Shown here piece after piece: positions 34,380 to 44,246 of a stretch of 64,000 bases of DNA (positions within the stretch are counted from its first letter, which is position 1; each line of letters opens with the position of its first letter). Position numbers and translations under genes: made by a program. Origin of the DNA: Diploscapter coronatus. Lineage: Eukaryota; Nematoda; Chromadorea; Rhabditida; Rhabditidae. Location of the stretch: positions 82,297,201 to 82,361,200 of the forward strand of contig OZ038422.1 in NCBI GenBank assembly GCA_964036155.1, read 5' to 3'. The notes beneath the pieces are model-generated. The model searched no databases. It saw only the letters and a list, made by a program, of their open reading frames with translations, and was not told the origin of the DNA.

Positions 34380-35165
34380 ATAAGAGTAGTTACTGAATGC
34401 GAAACACTCTTTTATGATTAATTGGCTTCTATTTCACCTTATAGAACTTTATCTAAAGATTTTTTCCTCCTTCTATCACTGCCAAAGGCGACCTGTAATT
34501 GCTCTTTTTCTCATAGAATTTTGCCTTTGTTTTAGCGTCTACTTTTCCACGTAAATGGAAGGAGAATGTTATCAGTTTGCTGATAAGAAAAAAGAGAGAT
34601 GGTAGGAATTTAGGAGTTGCAATGACAAGTCATTGAAAGTAAAAAAAACGAAAATAGATAGCACTAATAAAGGAAAAAAATGTTGGAAATGTTATTTTAG
34701 AAAGAAACTCACTATTCTCATCGATAGTTGTCGTAGTGACGACAGGGTGAGAAGTGGTGTGCTTGTGGCTATATTAAAAATAATAATTAGATGAGCTATA
34801 AATTTCCTTACTCCGCGAAGGCTCTATGAGTCGAAACATGATGAACTCCCGCACGAGAGCCGCTAAAATCAAACTTCATATTTTAACCACTTATTTTTGC
34901 ACTTACATTTCATAGTGGCGAGAATATGGAAACGACGACATTGCTTCGTTTGACACGACGACTGGCGTTTGCGCTTGTCCGCGACGTTCCTGAATTTTTA
35001 AGATTTTTAATTGAAATTTAGAAGATGAAAATGCTGTAATGGAAAGTATTACGGAAAAATCAATCAACGATTACTTACGTAAATGACTTCATAATTACTG
35101 TCCCGCTCATTTTTTCAGGCAACTCTTAGCTAGAAAAGAAAATATCAGAAGCGTCAAAATTTTAG
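34380..35165 (-). repeat. segmental duplication S2 with remains of a minus-strand gene
   Basis: Partner of S1 and free of the Tc3-like insertion. On the minus strand, two exon-like pieces with good splice sites are visible. 34909-34985 reads ERRGQAQTPVVVSNEAMSS then FPYSRHYE, between TTCAG and GTAAG. 34705-34765 reads HKHTTSHPVVTTTTIDEN, between ATAG and GTGAG. A candidate upstream exon near 35100 (DSNYEVIY) has a frame problem relative to S1. This may be a small gene of unknown function or its relic. Confidence 0.4.
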
Positions 35166-36548
35166 AACAATGAAAACCTTTAAATAGACCCAAACTTCGC
35201 CTCTTTGCAAAAATGCGCTTGTGGTAGAAATGTAGTAGTTTGAATATAAGAATTTGGGAAGGGGTATCTTTAAAATCTCGAATATCTAAAAAAAAAAACC
35301 CTAATCTCGATCGACGATAAACCTAAAAATCAGGATAAAATAGTCGCACGCAACCATGCACAAGCAATACATTGTTTGTGATAACGTTCATTTTGAGTGA
35401 GACGGATTTTTGCGATTTTTTCGGTCAAGGAATTTTCTTTTATTTTTTCTTCACGGAAGTCTTATGTATAACCCAGATCTTCTTTCATGTGTGAAAATGT
35501 TTTCAAAAATGAGATTTGGTATATCAACTTGGGGATCCTAATTATAACTTCAAGATCGTTAGGATAAGATTGTGCCAGAAGAATCGTGGAGGCGCAACGG
35601 CAGTTGCGCCGCCCACGGTTCTTTATCTTTTCCATCTCTCTCTGCTCAGGGCACACGCTCGCTTCCCCGAGTCAGTTGACACATTCCCAAGGCCAAGGGA
35701 TGTGACCCTCAGGGCTTCGCCCTCTCTCCCTCTCCCCTTTTATATGTACGTATTATATCTATTTATATTAGTGTTATCATGCTCTATTTATACTACCTAA
35801 CCCTTCCGCCCATACACTATCAAGAATAAACAATAAGAGAGAGTCCCTGTAAGTCTATTAAAGTCATAAGTTAGGAGGATACCGCCTAAGAGACTAAGGC
35901 CTCAGTGTCTCTATACACAACAAGCATGACCTATCCTAACCCATTTATACTTGCCCTAACCCGCAACCAAGTGAACCGGAGCTATTGGATCTAACACGTA
36001 AAGGAAAGGGGTTACGCGGGAGCAAGCTATAACGAGATATTTAAAAATTCCTTCTTTTCTATTTAAAAATTTTTAGAAAATAAAAAAGGAAAAGTTGTAA
36101 TTTTCATTTCATCTACGCATCGTCAAACATCAATGTTATCCGCATTTAGGGAATCCAAAGATAAACGCATTTTCCTTCCAAAATGCTGAGGAGAAGAGTG
36201 AAGTTAGGGAATCAACGGCATTTGCGCGGAAACAAACGTAAACGAATGATTATCGACAGTCTTTGATCGTCCCTGGATAATACAATAAGAATGGGATTCA
36301 ACAACGCGGATAACAAAAATTTCCTAGCCTTGTTCCCACTAGGTGGGGCCGGCTACCCTCCATTCGTAATGAGGCAATCGGCCTATCCTAGCCACACAGG
36401 ACAGTGGCCCGTCCCGAGGACAGATTGTTGTTGTGTGCAACAGCTGAGAGATTTTAGGCAAATTTTCTCGTGGTTTTACCCACTACCAACATTCTTTAGC
36501 CCCTTGGTTTGGGTCGAGGCGAGGGTGAACTTGAGACCCTGCTCCAGA
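35166..36548. other. possible retroelement fragments (solo-LTR-like)
   Basis: 35584-35617 is a strong hairpin (GGCGCAAC..GTTGCGCC within CGTGG..CCACG). It is followed by a TATA-rich stretch (about 35740-35790) and an AATAAA-like word near 35826. This order could be the promoter and poly(A) region of a solo LTR, but I found no duplicated flank. 36340-36548 is a GC-richer block (ggtggggccggctaccctcc) with an open frame of 92 codons and no recognised domain. It ends where repeat block R begins. Confidence 0.3.
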
Positions 36549-37049
36549 CCTAATGCAAATAAAATTTAAACAAATATAATTAGCAAAATAAAATTGAACT
36601 GCCTCTTACGAATATGATAAATGCACTAACAAATGTTTCTCTTTTATAAGACTCCTTATCATTGATTTTATCGCTGCCCTTCTATTGCTACTGAAAATTC
36701 TCAGCATGATGAATATTATCGTAGATTCAGTAGCAAAATCTAGATGCGAAAATGCATTATTTTCTCAAAATTTAAAATAGCTGAATTACAATTTATTAAC
36801 AGCAGTCTTGTTGAGTATTATTAGGGATGATCAGATATGGTTAAAAAAAATGCCATAACAATTCCACTTTCGAAAATTATCCAAGTTTTAGACCCCATAT
36901 CCTGATACATCATAGCTGCTCGAATGTAGAACTCTATCATTTATAACCTCAATAGTCTTATGATAAGTGATGGATTTGCGTCAGATCACTTTAGCTTGTA
37001 AACTCCTCTCTCTGTATAAAAGCCCTTATGTGATAGAAAAAACGACTCG
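36549..37049. repeat. repeat block R, copy 2 (left arm of large palindrome)
   Basis: Near-perfect inverted match to 37980-38490, and a direct match to 33885-34375. It ends with tatgtgatagaaaaaacgac immediately before the foldback element at 37050. Confidence 0.75.
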
Positions 37050-37692
37050 TATAGTCCATTGTAAAAAACTTGACAGTCGCAGTGCCCTTCGCACAAGGGG
37101 GCGGTGCGAACAGCACGCTTCCCGCTCGCGTCGCGGCATGCATTGCGAATTCATTATTCAAGCGGGATTTTCGTTCTCATTTATTTTTTTCGACGTTTTC
37201 ATTCGTGATTTTTATAATTATTCGATAATCATCGATGATTAGAACATAATTACAGAATTTTGCTGAAAAATTATACTCAAGAAATCATTTTATCGAGAAA
37301 AACGACAAAAAGTCACGGAAAAACACGAAATAAACAGAAAACTAAAACCTGTATCTGTAATTGTATTCTAATTATCGATAATTATCACAATTTTGAAGAA
37401 GAAATTCAAAAATCTATTAAAAAATAATTTTCAAAAAAAAAATCACTGCAAAATACGAGAAAAATAAGTGAAAAGTGGCTGTTCATTGAATCACCTAAAG
37501 GTAATTATCGATAATTACCGAATAATTATAAAAATCACAAATGAAAACGTCGAAAAAATAAATGAAAGTGGAAATCCCGTTTGAATAATGAATTCGCAAT
37601 GCATGCCGCGACGCGAGCGGGAAGCGTGCTGTTCGCACCGCCCCCTTGTGCGAAGGGCACTGCGACTGTCAAGTTTTTTACAATGGGCTATA
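37050..37692. mobile_element. foldback MITE, copy 1 (643 bp)
   Basis: Ends TATAGTCCATTGTAAAA and TTTTACAATGGGCTATA. Inverted arms of about 190 bp include a GC-rich core (cttcgcacaagggggcggtg). The AT-rich middle holds repeated gataatta-type words. No coding capacity. The same size class and TATAG(T/C) termini as 45473-46122. Confidence 0.75.
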
Positions 37693-37979
37693 CCATTGAA
37701 ATGAAAGAATTTTGAAAAATCAATTCTATTAATTGCCGTACTATCATTTATAACCAATTTTAAATTCAGATCGTAAAAAATGGAGACTTTTCGTATTCTT
37801 TATTACATAATGCTTATCAGGGCCGTCCGGCAATAAAATTGATAGAAACAGAAACGACTCGTACCACATATAAGGAATAGAATAGGTTTTTAATCCATCT
37901 TCCTTATAATGCTTGTTGTGCGGCGATGCCGGGAATGTAGGATAGAGTCTTGATGTTACGCCTTATCTTTATTGGTACG

Positions 37980-38490
37980 AGTCGTTTTTTCTATCACATA
38001 AGGGCTTTTATACAGAGAGAGGAGTTTACAAGCTAAAGTGATCTGACGCAAATGCATCACTTATCATAAGACTATTGAGGTTATAAATGATAGAGTTCTA
38101 CATTCGAGCAGCTATGATGTATCAGGATATGGGGTCTAAAACTTGGATAATTTTCGAAAGTGGAATTGTTATGGCATTTTTTTTAACCATATCTGATCAT
38201 CCCTAATAATACTCAACAAGACTGCTGTTAATAAATTGTAATTCAGCTATTTTAAATTTTGAGAAAATAATGCATTTTCGCATCTAGATTTTGCTACTGA
38301 ATCTACGATAATATTCATCATGCTGAGAATTTTCAGTAGCAATAGAAGGGCAGCGATAAAATCAATGATAAGGAGTCTTATAAAAGAGAAACATTTGTTA
38401 GTGCATTTATCATATTCGTAAGAGGCAGTTCAATTTTATTTTGCTAATTATATTGTTTAAAATTTATTTGCATTAGTTTAATATTAATAT
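37980..38490. repeat. repeat block R, copy 3 (right arm of palindrome, upstream of 92-aa gene copy 2)
   Basis: Reverse complement of 36549-37049. It runs directly into the plus-strand 92-aa ORF, mirroring the arrangement at 33604-34375. Confidence 0.75.
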
Positions 38491-38511
38491 CGAGGAAGTA
38501 ATTTAGGCGAA

Positions 38512-38790
38512 ATGGGAGAGGTCAAGGTTTGCATCAAACTTGTGGATGACAGCTCTGCAGAAAGTAAAACGCTTGCCGAAACCGTTCCTAGAGGAATGAC
38601 GCTTGAAGAATTGATCGAGAAGAAAGTGGCGAGTGTTGGATGGGCGGGCAGGAATCTGGTTGCCAAATCGGCTCAGCTCTACGACGAGGATTTCAAACAG
38701 TTCTTCGATATTACTAAGCCATTCGACTTCCTGGTTCTTCTCAACATGCAACGATTCGAAGTACATCTAAACAAAGCCGTGAGTGAATAG
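38512..38790 (+). CDS. 92-aa protein of unknown function, copy 2
   Basis: ORF beginning MGEVKVCIKLVDDSSAESK and ending RFEVHLNKAVSE. It is the same length as the copy at 33604-33882 and collinear with it, with about a dozen substitutions seen by eye and no indel. It is preceded by repeat block R copy 3. See copy 1 for the fold suggestion. Loss of the open frame would be expected in a neutral duplicate; keeping it in both copies argues for expression or a recent duplication. Confidence 0.6.
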   Translation: MGEVKVCIKLVDDSSAESKTLAETVPRGMTLEELIEKKVASVGWAGRNLVAKSAQLYDEDFKQFFDITKPFDFLVLLNMQRFEVHLNKAVSE

Positions 38791-38849
38791 TCATTAAAAT
38801 TGCCATAATGAACAATCTAACATGTATATAATTGCATTTACACTACGTT

Positions 38850-38990
38850 GCATGGCTCCCCTTTTCACTTTTTCTGTCTCTCAGTGAGTGATAACATTCG
38901 TTATAAGTCAGTAATTGGCCTATTGATATAGCGACGATTACGGTTGTTCCCTCGTTAAAGAGAAAAAGAGGGAAATCTGCGCCTCTTCAT
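38850..38990. repeat. inverted duplicate of 32100-32280
   Basis: Reverse complement of the block at 32100-32280 (ggcctattgatatagcgacg). Outer limit of the inverted duplication. Confidence 0.55.
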
Positions 38991-39344
38991 TTCGCGCAAA
39001 TTTTTTTCGCTTTTTCTTTTCTCGCCCGTTGTTTATACCGTTTTCTTTGAATTTTCTCGAACTTCTGATATCGTTTTTGGTGTTAAAAACACCCTTGGGG
39101 TCTGTTTGATTTGACTTTTTCTAGTTAACGATGCGTAACAGCTAAAATTATCAGAAATGACGATTTTTACAAGAAAAAAACATTCAAAATCAATAAACAC
39201 TACGAAAATCAATAAAAAAAACATCTGGATAAAAAATAAAGAAATTGACGGACGATATTGATTTTCAAGCAAGTGATCAAAAAGTTATGACATTGCGCAT
39301 TTCCGAATGTTTAATAAACTCAGCGTTCAAGCAGCGTATCCGCA

Positions 39345-39625
39345 TGGATCCATGTGGACCCACAATTGAAACTGAATTGCGGATCCACCTATTACCTCAC
39401 ATGGACCCGCAATTCGCATTCACATGCGTCCGCATCGACCCACATTGGTCCACATTGACTCGCAATTAGGCCACTCGCATACGTCCGCATGCATCCGCAG
39501 CGGGCCAATGTGAGTCAATGTGGATCCATATGGACCCGCAATTCGCACTCACATGCGTCCGCATCGACCTACATTGGTCCACATGCGTCCGCAATTCGCA
39601 TTCACATTCATCCACATCGATCCAC
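39345..39625. repeat. subterminal repeat array
   Basis: Dense variants of short words such as ATGGACCCGCAATTCGCA, CACATGCGTCCGCATCGACC and CACATTGGTCCACAT. A longer unit recurs at a spacing of about 128 bp (39400 and 39528). Related words occur at the opposite end of the segment (43055-43110). This is reminiscent of subterminal transposase-binding repeats. Confidence 0.55.
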
Positions 39626-39936
39626 TTTTTCAACAATTTTTCTTCGATAAATTTCTTTATTTACCTTTCGAGATAAAAATCAATACGATCAAATTTCAAA
39701 TGATAAAAATTTTCAGTAGAAAACAGTAATCCTAATGATCAAATCTGACTAGAAAAATAAAAATAAAACAACTAGAGCACAAATTCGATAGATCTTTTCA
39801 AAATCTAAAATAATATCCTAGACTAGATAGATAAAAATTCATGGCTAAAATCCAGAGCGAAGGAGTTATGGAAGACGAATATGGAATTATAAAAAAATAA
39901 ATTTAGAAAAAAACTTGATAAAGCGCAATCAACTAA

Positions 39937-40598
39937 TCAAATCTCAAAAAGCGAATCATCATCATAATTAGGTGATTTTTCCCCGCCGTAATCAGCAGAT
40001 CCATCGACCTGTCCGCCCTCCATTTCCTGCTTGTATCGCTCTTTGATTGCATTGATCATTCCCACTACCTCTTCCTTTGCATGGGATCGGAAATAATCCT
40101 GGCGAAGATGATCCCTGAAAGGCCAAATATTTCATACATGATATTTTCGTTGTCTATCTTTGGTGTATTAAAAGTAGCAAGAATATTCATGACAAACTTA
40201 GAATCGAAATTCCGGAGAAAACATTTAATCTGGCAGAAATAGCTTATGCTACATTTTAATTTGCTAGTTTCTACAATTGTGTCCAGCGAATTTGGTATTC
40301 ATGGCTCATCTATGATCACAAACTAATTTTCATAGTTCATTTGAAAAAGTTTAACTCACAGAAAGTTTAATGTCTGTCTTCGGACAGAGTCGACAATGAG
40401 ACGTCGGTGCTTACCATGATCATCTGAAATATGCATTGAATACGATTTGAATGATGAAAAAATCGAAAAGAAACATGCTGACAACGCACTTGCACTTGTT
40501 AGCTCGTTGTCGTTGCCGTTCGAACTGCTCGATTCCTCACTTGTATCTCGTCGTCGAACCTCCAAAATGTTTGGCCTTGCTTTTCGTGGACGCGGCAT
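39937..40598 (-). CDS. 116-aa basic/acidic protein, unrecognised, three exons
   Basis: Exons 40490-40598, 40360-40423 and 39937-40114 join in phase to 351 nt. The protein starts MPRPRKARPNILEVRRRDTS with a Ser/Glu/Asn-rich stretch. A predicted helical core follows (KHRRLIVDSVRRQTLNFLDH, then HAKEEVVGMINAIKERYKQE). An acidic tail ends in DDDSLFEI. Basic N-terminal residues could direct it to the nucleus or to nucleic acid (inference). Donors and acceptors are canonical (GTGCG, ATTTCAG, GTGAG, TTTCAG). It lies wholly inside the TIR-bounded segment. Not recognised; a small chromatin or kinetochore-type helical protein is one possibility without strong support. Confidence 0.6.
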
Positions 40599-41970
40599 GA
40601 TGTCTGTGAATCATTAAGCCAAGTTAATTTAGAAAAAAAGTCGAAAATTGAAAGCAAATCAAGAAATAAAGCGAGCCGAAAGTACATTTCGAGAGGTTTT
40701 CAAAATGAAAGTCGTGAAACTCCACGCAATCCGAGCGTATTTTACCACTTAGATAGGGACCGCCAAGCCCCGCCCCTTTCACTTGATTCAATATTGTCCA
40801 TAGTCGATAACCCTTTCGATTATCGCCGATTTCTCTTCTTTTATTTTTGTTTTTAATAATCAATCGATACCTACTATACAATTCGATACCACTCTTTCAC
40901 GTGGTGATATCAATTTATTGATTGAATTCGAAATAAGTCCGCAAATGCGCGTCAAATACATATCAAATTACGACAATGCTAATATTTCGACTTATGAAAG
41001 AGGCACATAAAATTTTTTTCGATGAATCGGTACATCTAGTTGATATGTACAACATATTTAAAAATTAGAAAAATCCTGCGTAGAGCAACTGAGATCCTGA
41101 TAATCCGCGAAAATATAAAAGAAACCAATGCTGAAATGAAAGAGAGTGCAGAAAAAAAAAACCCCAAAGGCAGGAGAAGGAAAGGGGAAACGAGCGGCAT
41201 AGTGTCTTTTGCAGATAGGCCACGCCCCTTTCCCTTGTCCACGAAAAGGAGCGATTTTTCCGATTTTTCGCGTTAAATTTTATCAAATTTTTTATCAGTA
41301 ACGTATTTTTTCGCGGTTTTTTCGGTGGGGATGTTTAGAGGGGCACCTCAGTTCCTGAAAAATGTAGGAAATGTAATGCCAGAGTGAATTTGGCAAAATG
41401 GCTGGCGGTCTCTACACTTAGAGTGCGTGAAATATCGAAATACCTCGATTGGGGTCACAGTGCTTTGAATTCCTTGAAAGTGGGAAATAGGATTTCTCTC
41501 CCTTTATTTGTCCCTTTTCGTTCTCATACTTAAGGAAAAAACCATCTGTAACGCAGAAACACGCGATTTTGTCGGATTTTCTTTATTACCATCGTGTAGA
41601 GCGACGTCGAAAACCCCTAATTACCAATAATTAGCCCAGAATTACTTAATTACAACCACTTGCTAGTGTAAAGAAAATCCAAAAAATCGCGATTTTGAAC
41701 TTTGAAAAGGATTTTCTCGAAAATTTACGCGATAACCTATAGTTTTCTTTCATCCAATAACTTTGTACAGGCAAACACAATATATTCCCAAAAGTTCCGG
41801 CGCAAAAAAATTAAAAATGAAAAAAATTTTCTGTCGCGAAGTTGGTCAATTCGTTCAAAAAGTGCGTCCTGCATTTATGCGTACACAAAAGCATGTGATG
41901 TAGGAAAACCGATAATTATTTTTTTCTTTGAAAGATCGAGAGCAACCATCCATGAATCCGTAGAGAAATT
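40599..41970. other. non-coding part of the TIR-bounded segment
   Basis: Presumed promoter side of the 116-aa gene. No supported gene. CACAGTGCTTTGAA at about 41449-41462 is the inverse of words at 42932 and 43037. Confidence 0.35.
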
Positions 41971-41971
41971 G

Positions 41972-42168
41972 TCTAGAACTATTCTAGAACGTTCTAGAAC
42001 ACATCTTGAAAATGCACTAAATTTTATCATGATTTTCCAGAAAAATGAGTAGCAGTTGGTTGAGAGACACTGTAGCGTAATTCTTTCGATTAGAATTTCG
42101 AAATCAGGATATTTCGAGGATTTTGATCGGAGGAATTTACGAAATTCGTTCTAGAACGACTTCTAGAG
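41972..42168. promoter_or_regulatory. heat-shock element cluster
   Basis: 41982-41999 reads TTCTAGAACGTTCTAGAA. This is four alternating TTC/GAA units at exact 5-bp spacing, preceded by a third TCTAGAAC at 41972. A second group at 42149-42168 reads TTCTAGAACGACTTCTAGAG. This is the HSF1 consensus (nGAAnnTTCn arrays). No gene start is obvious right beside it; the nearest mapped gene inside the segment starts 1.4 kb away at 40598. Confidence 0.7.
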
Positions 42169-43128
42169 CGTCCAACATGTTCAGATCGACTTGTGAATAC
42201 TTTCGATCGATCCGTTTTCTGTTCAGTGTAATTATTTTTGAAAATCCTCCGGTTAAAATCTTCGTCTATTCAAGATAAATCAATTGACACCGAATTTGTC
42301 AAAATCCATAAAGTTTGACGTCACTTCTATTCATTTGAAGTTTATCAGTCCGTATTCGTTAACTTTTGCCTGCTAAAAATTCTTCAAATGTGCCGCTATA
42401 TAATATTTTTTTGTTGATTTTCCACCAGAAATAATGTTATTTCTCATATCCATGCAAAAAAAAACCCCGTGAAAAACGGTTCAGAACACGCATTTTTCGA
42501 ATCTTTCGTTTCCGCAGTCTTCAGACTGTACACGCTGCTCTTTTTTGCTTTGCTCGATCTCCTCACCCCCAGAAGTGTCGCGTCTCGGAATTTTTATGAT
42601 TAGAGGATCGAGACAGACTGCCTTCACACATTTTCACTATTTTTCACCGGTGAAATCACGAAAAAGAAAAAATTTAAGTTTTCCGGGGATGAACAGCGTC
42701 TTGAACGACTTGCTGACTTTTGGCATATTTGTGAGCGCGTTGTAGGCGTCGCTCCACGGTGAATTCGCCCTCGTTCGAAAGCCCTATTCATGCTCTAGTG
42801 ATTTCTGTAAAGAAAAACCGATTTAATTGCGTTAATTAACGGTAATTAGCGAAAATTGATCGCTTTCCTTTTTCCCTTGTGAAAATCGACCATTTCCCGC
42901 TTCTTTTCAGTGCGATGTAAATCGCGAAGAGCTCAAAGCACTGTGGCTTCTTTAAACCCTCTCCTTTTCCCTTCTCTCTCGTGCGAGCGAGAGACTATCG
43001 CAAGCGAGGAGGGGAGCAAAATCCTATTTCACAGTTCAAAGCACTGTGTGTGGACGTATGTGGATCTGCAAAAAAAAAAAGTGCGGACGTCCACATGGGT
43101 CCATGCGGATACGCTGCTTGAACGCTGA

Positions 43129-44150
43129 GAATTTGGTCCTTCAAATTTGACATTTGACTTAAGAGTGAATGTCAGTAAAAACCAAAGTCTTAACAAAGGG
43201 GTATAAATAGGGATCCGCAAATCGGGCTGATTTGCACATATATTGCTCAGTTTTTCACGCTGATCATCATGGGGATAGTCTTTTTTCGAAAATTGATTAC
43301 TGTAGCGGATTACGATAGCTTGAAAAATTTCAAGACTCGACCTTGAGAAAAAAACTCGTAACTTTCTTATTTCTGAATCAAATCGAATGGGGTTTTCAGC
43401 ATTGGATAGCCCATGAAAAACTACAAATAATGTAACTACGACTACCTGCTATGATCAATAATTTTTTTAAAAATTTCCTTGTTATTTTTACAATAGTCTA
43501 TTACTCAAGATCTACAAAATAAAAAAAATAATTACGAAATTTGGCCAGATATGGAGGAAGTTATGAATTTTTTAAAACTTTTTCGTTAAAAAGGCATTAT
43601 GCTGAATTTTCTGAATTTGGCCGTCGTACTTAAAAGAATTGTGGAGCTCAAATGGTAATGAATCCGAGGTCGGTCCTGGAACAAAAGTTGTTCACCATGT
43701 CCATCTACGCGACATACTGGAAGAACGAATTTTTCCAACGTCATTTACGCGTAAACGCAGCACGGACCGAAAAGTACGCAATCAAGACGCGAAAAAGTGC
43801 GCATTTCTGCAGAAATTGGTATTCAAAAAATTCTTATTTTATTCTCTGATAATCTATGGACTAAATGTTGTTCAATAAAAAAAGAATTATCGAATTTGGT
43901 TCAGAAATAAGGAAGTTATGAATTTTTTCCTGAGATCGGGTCAGTCAAAACTTCAAGCTACCGTAATCCTGCATACGATAATTTTTATGAAAAACAAACC
44001 ACACCATGATGATCAGCGTGAAAAACTGAACAACATATGTGAAAATCAGCCCGATTTGTGGACCCCTGTTTATACCGACTTTTGTCCTTACTGGCATTCA
44101 CTCTTAAATCTCAACGAGGCTATAGTTTATGGAGCTGTGATTATCGCAAA
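43129..44150 (+). pseudogene. HSP70 ATPase relic (copy D), split by a TTAA element
   Basis: 43129-43158 plus 44108-44150 together align base for base in length with copy B's segment from FGQTKLRYN to the end of the ATPase domain, once the element is left out and one TTAA kept. The relic reads FGPSNLTFDL then NLNEAIVYGAVIIANAL and a TAG stop. Sequence left of 43129 is the TIR segment, so the rest of the HSP70 domain is gone. Confidence 0.65.
43159..44107. mobile_element. TTAA-flanked inverted-repeat element, copy 3 (949 bp)
   Basis: Nearly identical to copy 2 (32594-33540), including its internal ORFs. It is inserted at TTAA within the HSP70 relic, giving a visible TTAA duplication (43159-43162 and 44104-44107). 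Confidence 0.82.
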
Positions 44151-44246
44151 TGCTTTATAGAGACTTGAAGATAAATGATTCATCACTAAAACGGAAGTGA
44201 TAATTCCAGAAAGGAATTAAAATTCCATTGATTAATAATACAATGA

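Larger units (their letters stand above)
39327..43128. mobile_element. 3.8-kb segment bounded by terminal inverted repeats, carrying a small gene and heat-shock elements
   Basis: The left end is CTCAGCGTTCAAGCAGCGTA followed by TCCGCATGGATCCATGTGGAC. The right end is the reverse complement with one mismatch (GTCCACATGGGTCCATGC.. ending GCTTGAACGCTGAG). The outer flanks are TAATAAA on the left and AATTTGG on the right. The right flank begins exactly where HSP70 homology of copy D starts. Inside are a subterminal repeat array (39345-39625), the gene at 39937-40598, heat-shock elements near 42 kb, and no recognisable transposase. It could be a non-autonomous DNA element with a captured gene, or an ancient composite. 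Confidence 0.5.

Noticed and set aside
35584..35617. Helitron 3' hairpin
   Set aside because: The hairpin is strong but no CTRR terminus follows within a few bases and no 5' TC end was found.
39280..39326. HSP70 sequence on the left side of the TIR segment (which would prove insertion into copy D)
   Set aside because: Only a short TTCCGAA match to copy B; the alignment elsewhere is no better than chance.
39345..39625. CRISPR-like repeat array
   Set aside because: Words are irregular and overlapping without constant repeats and unique spacers, and the genome is eukaryotic.
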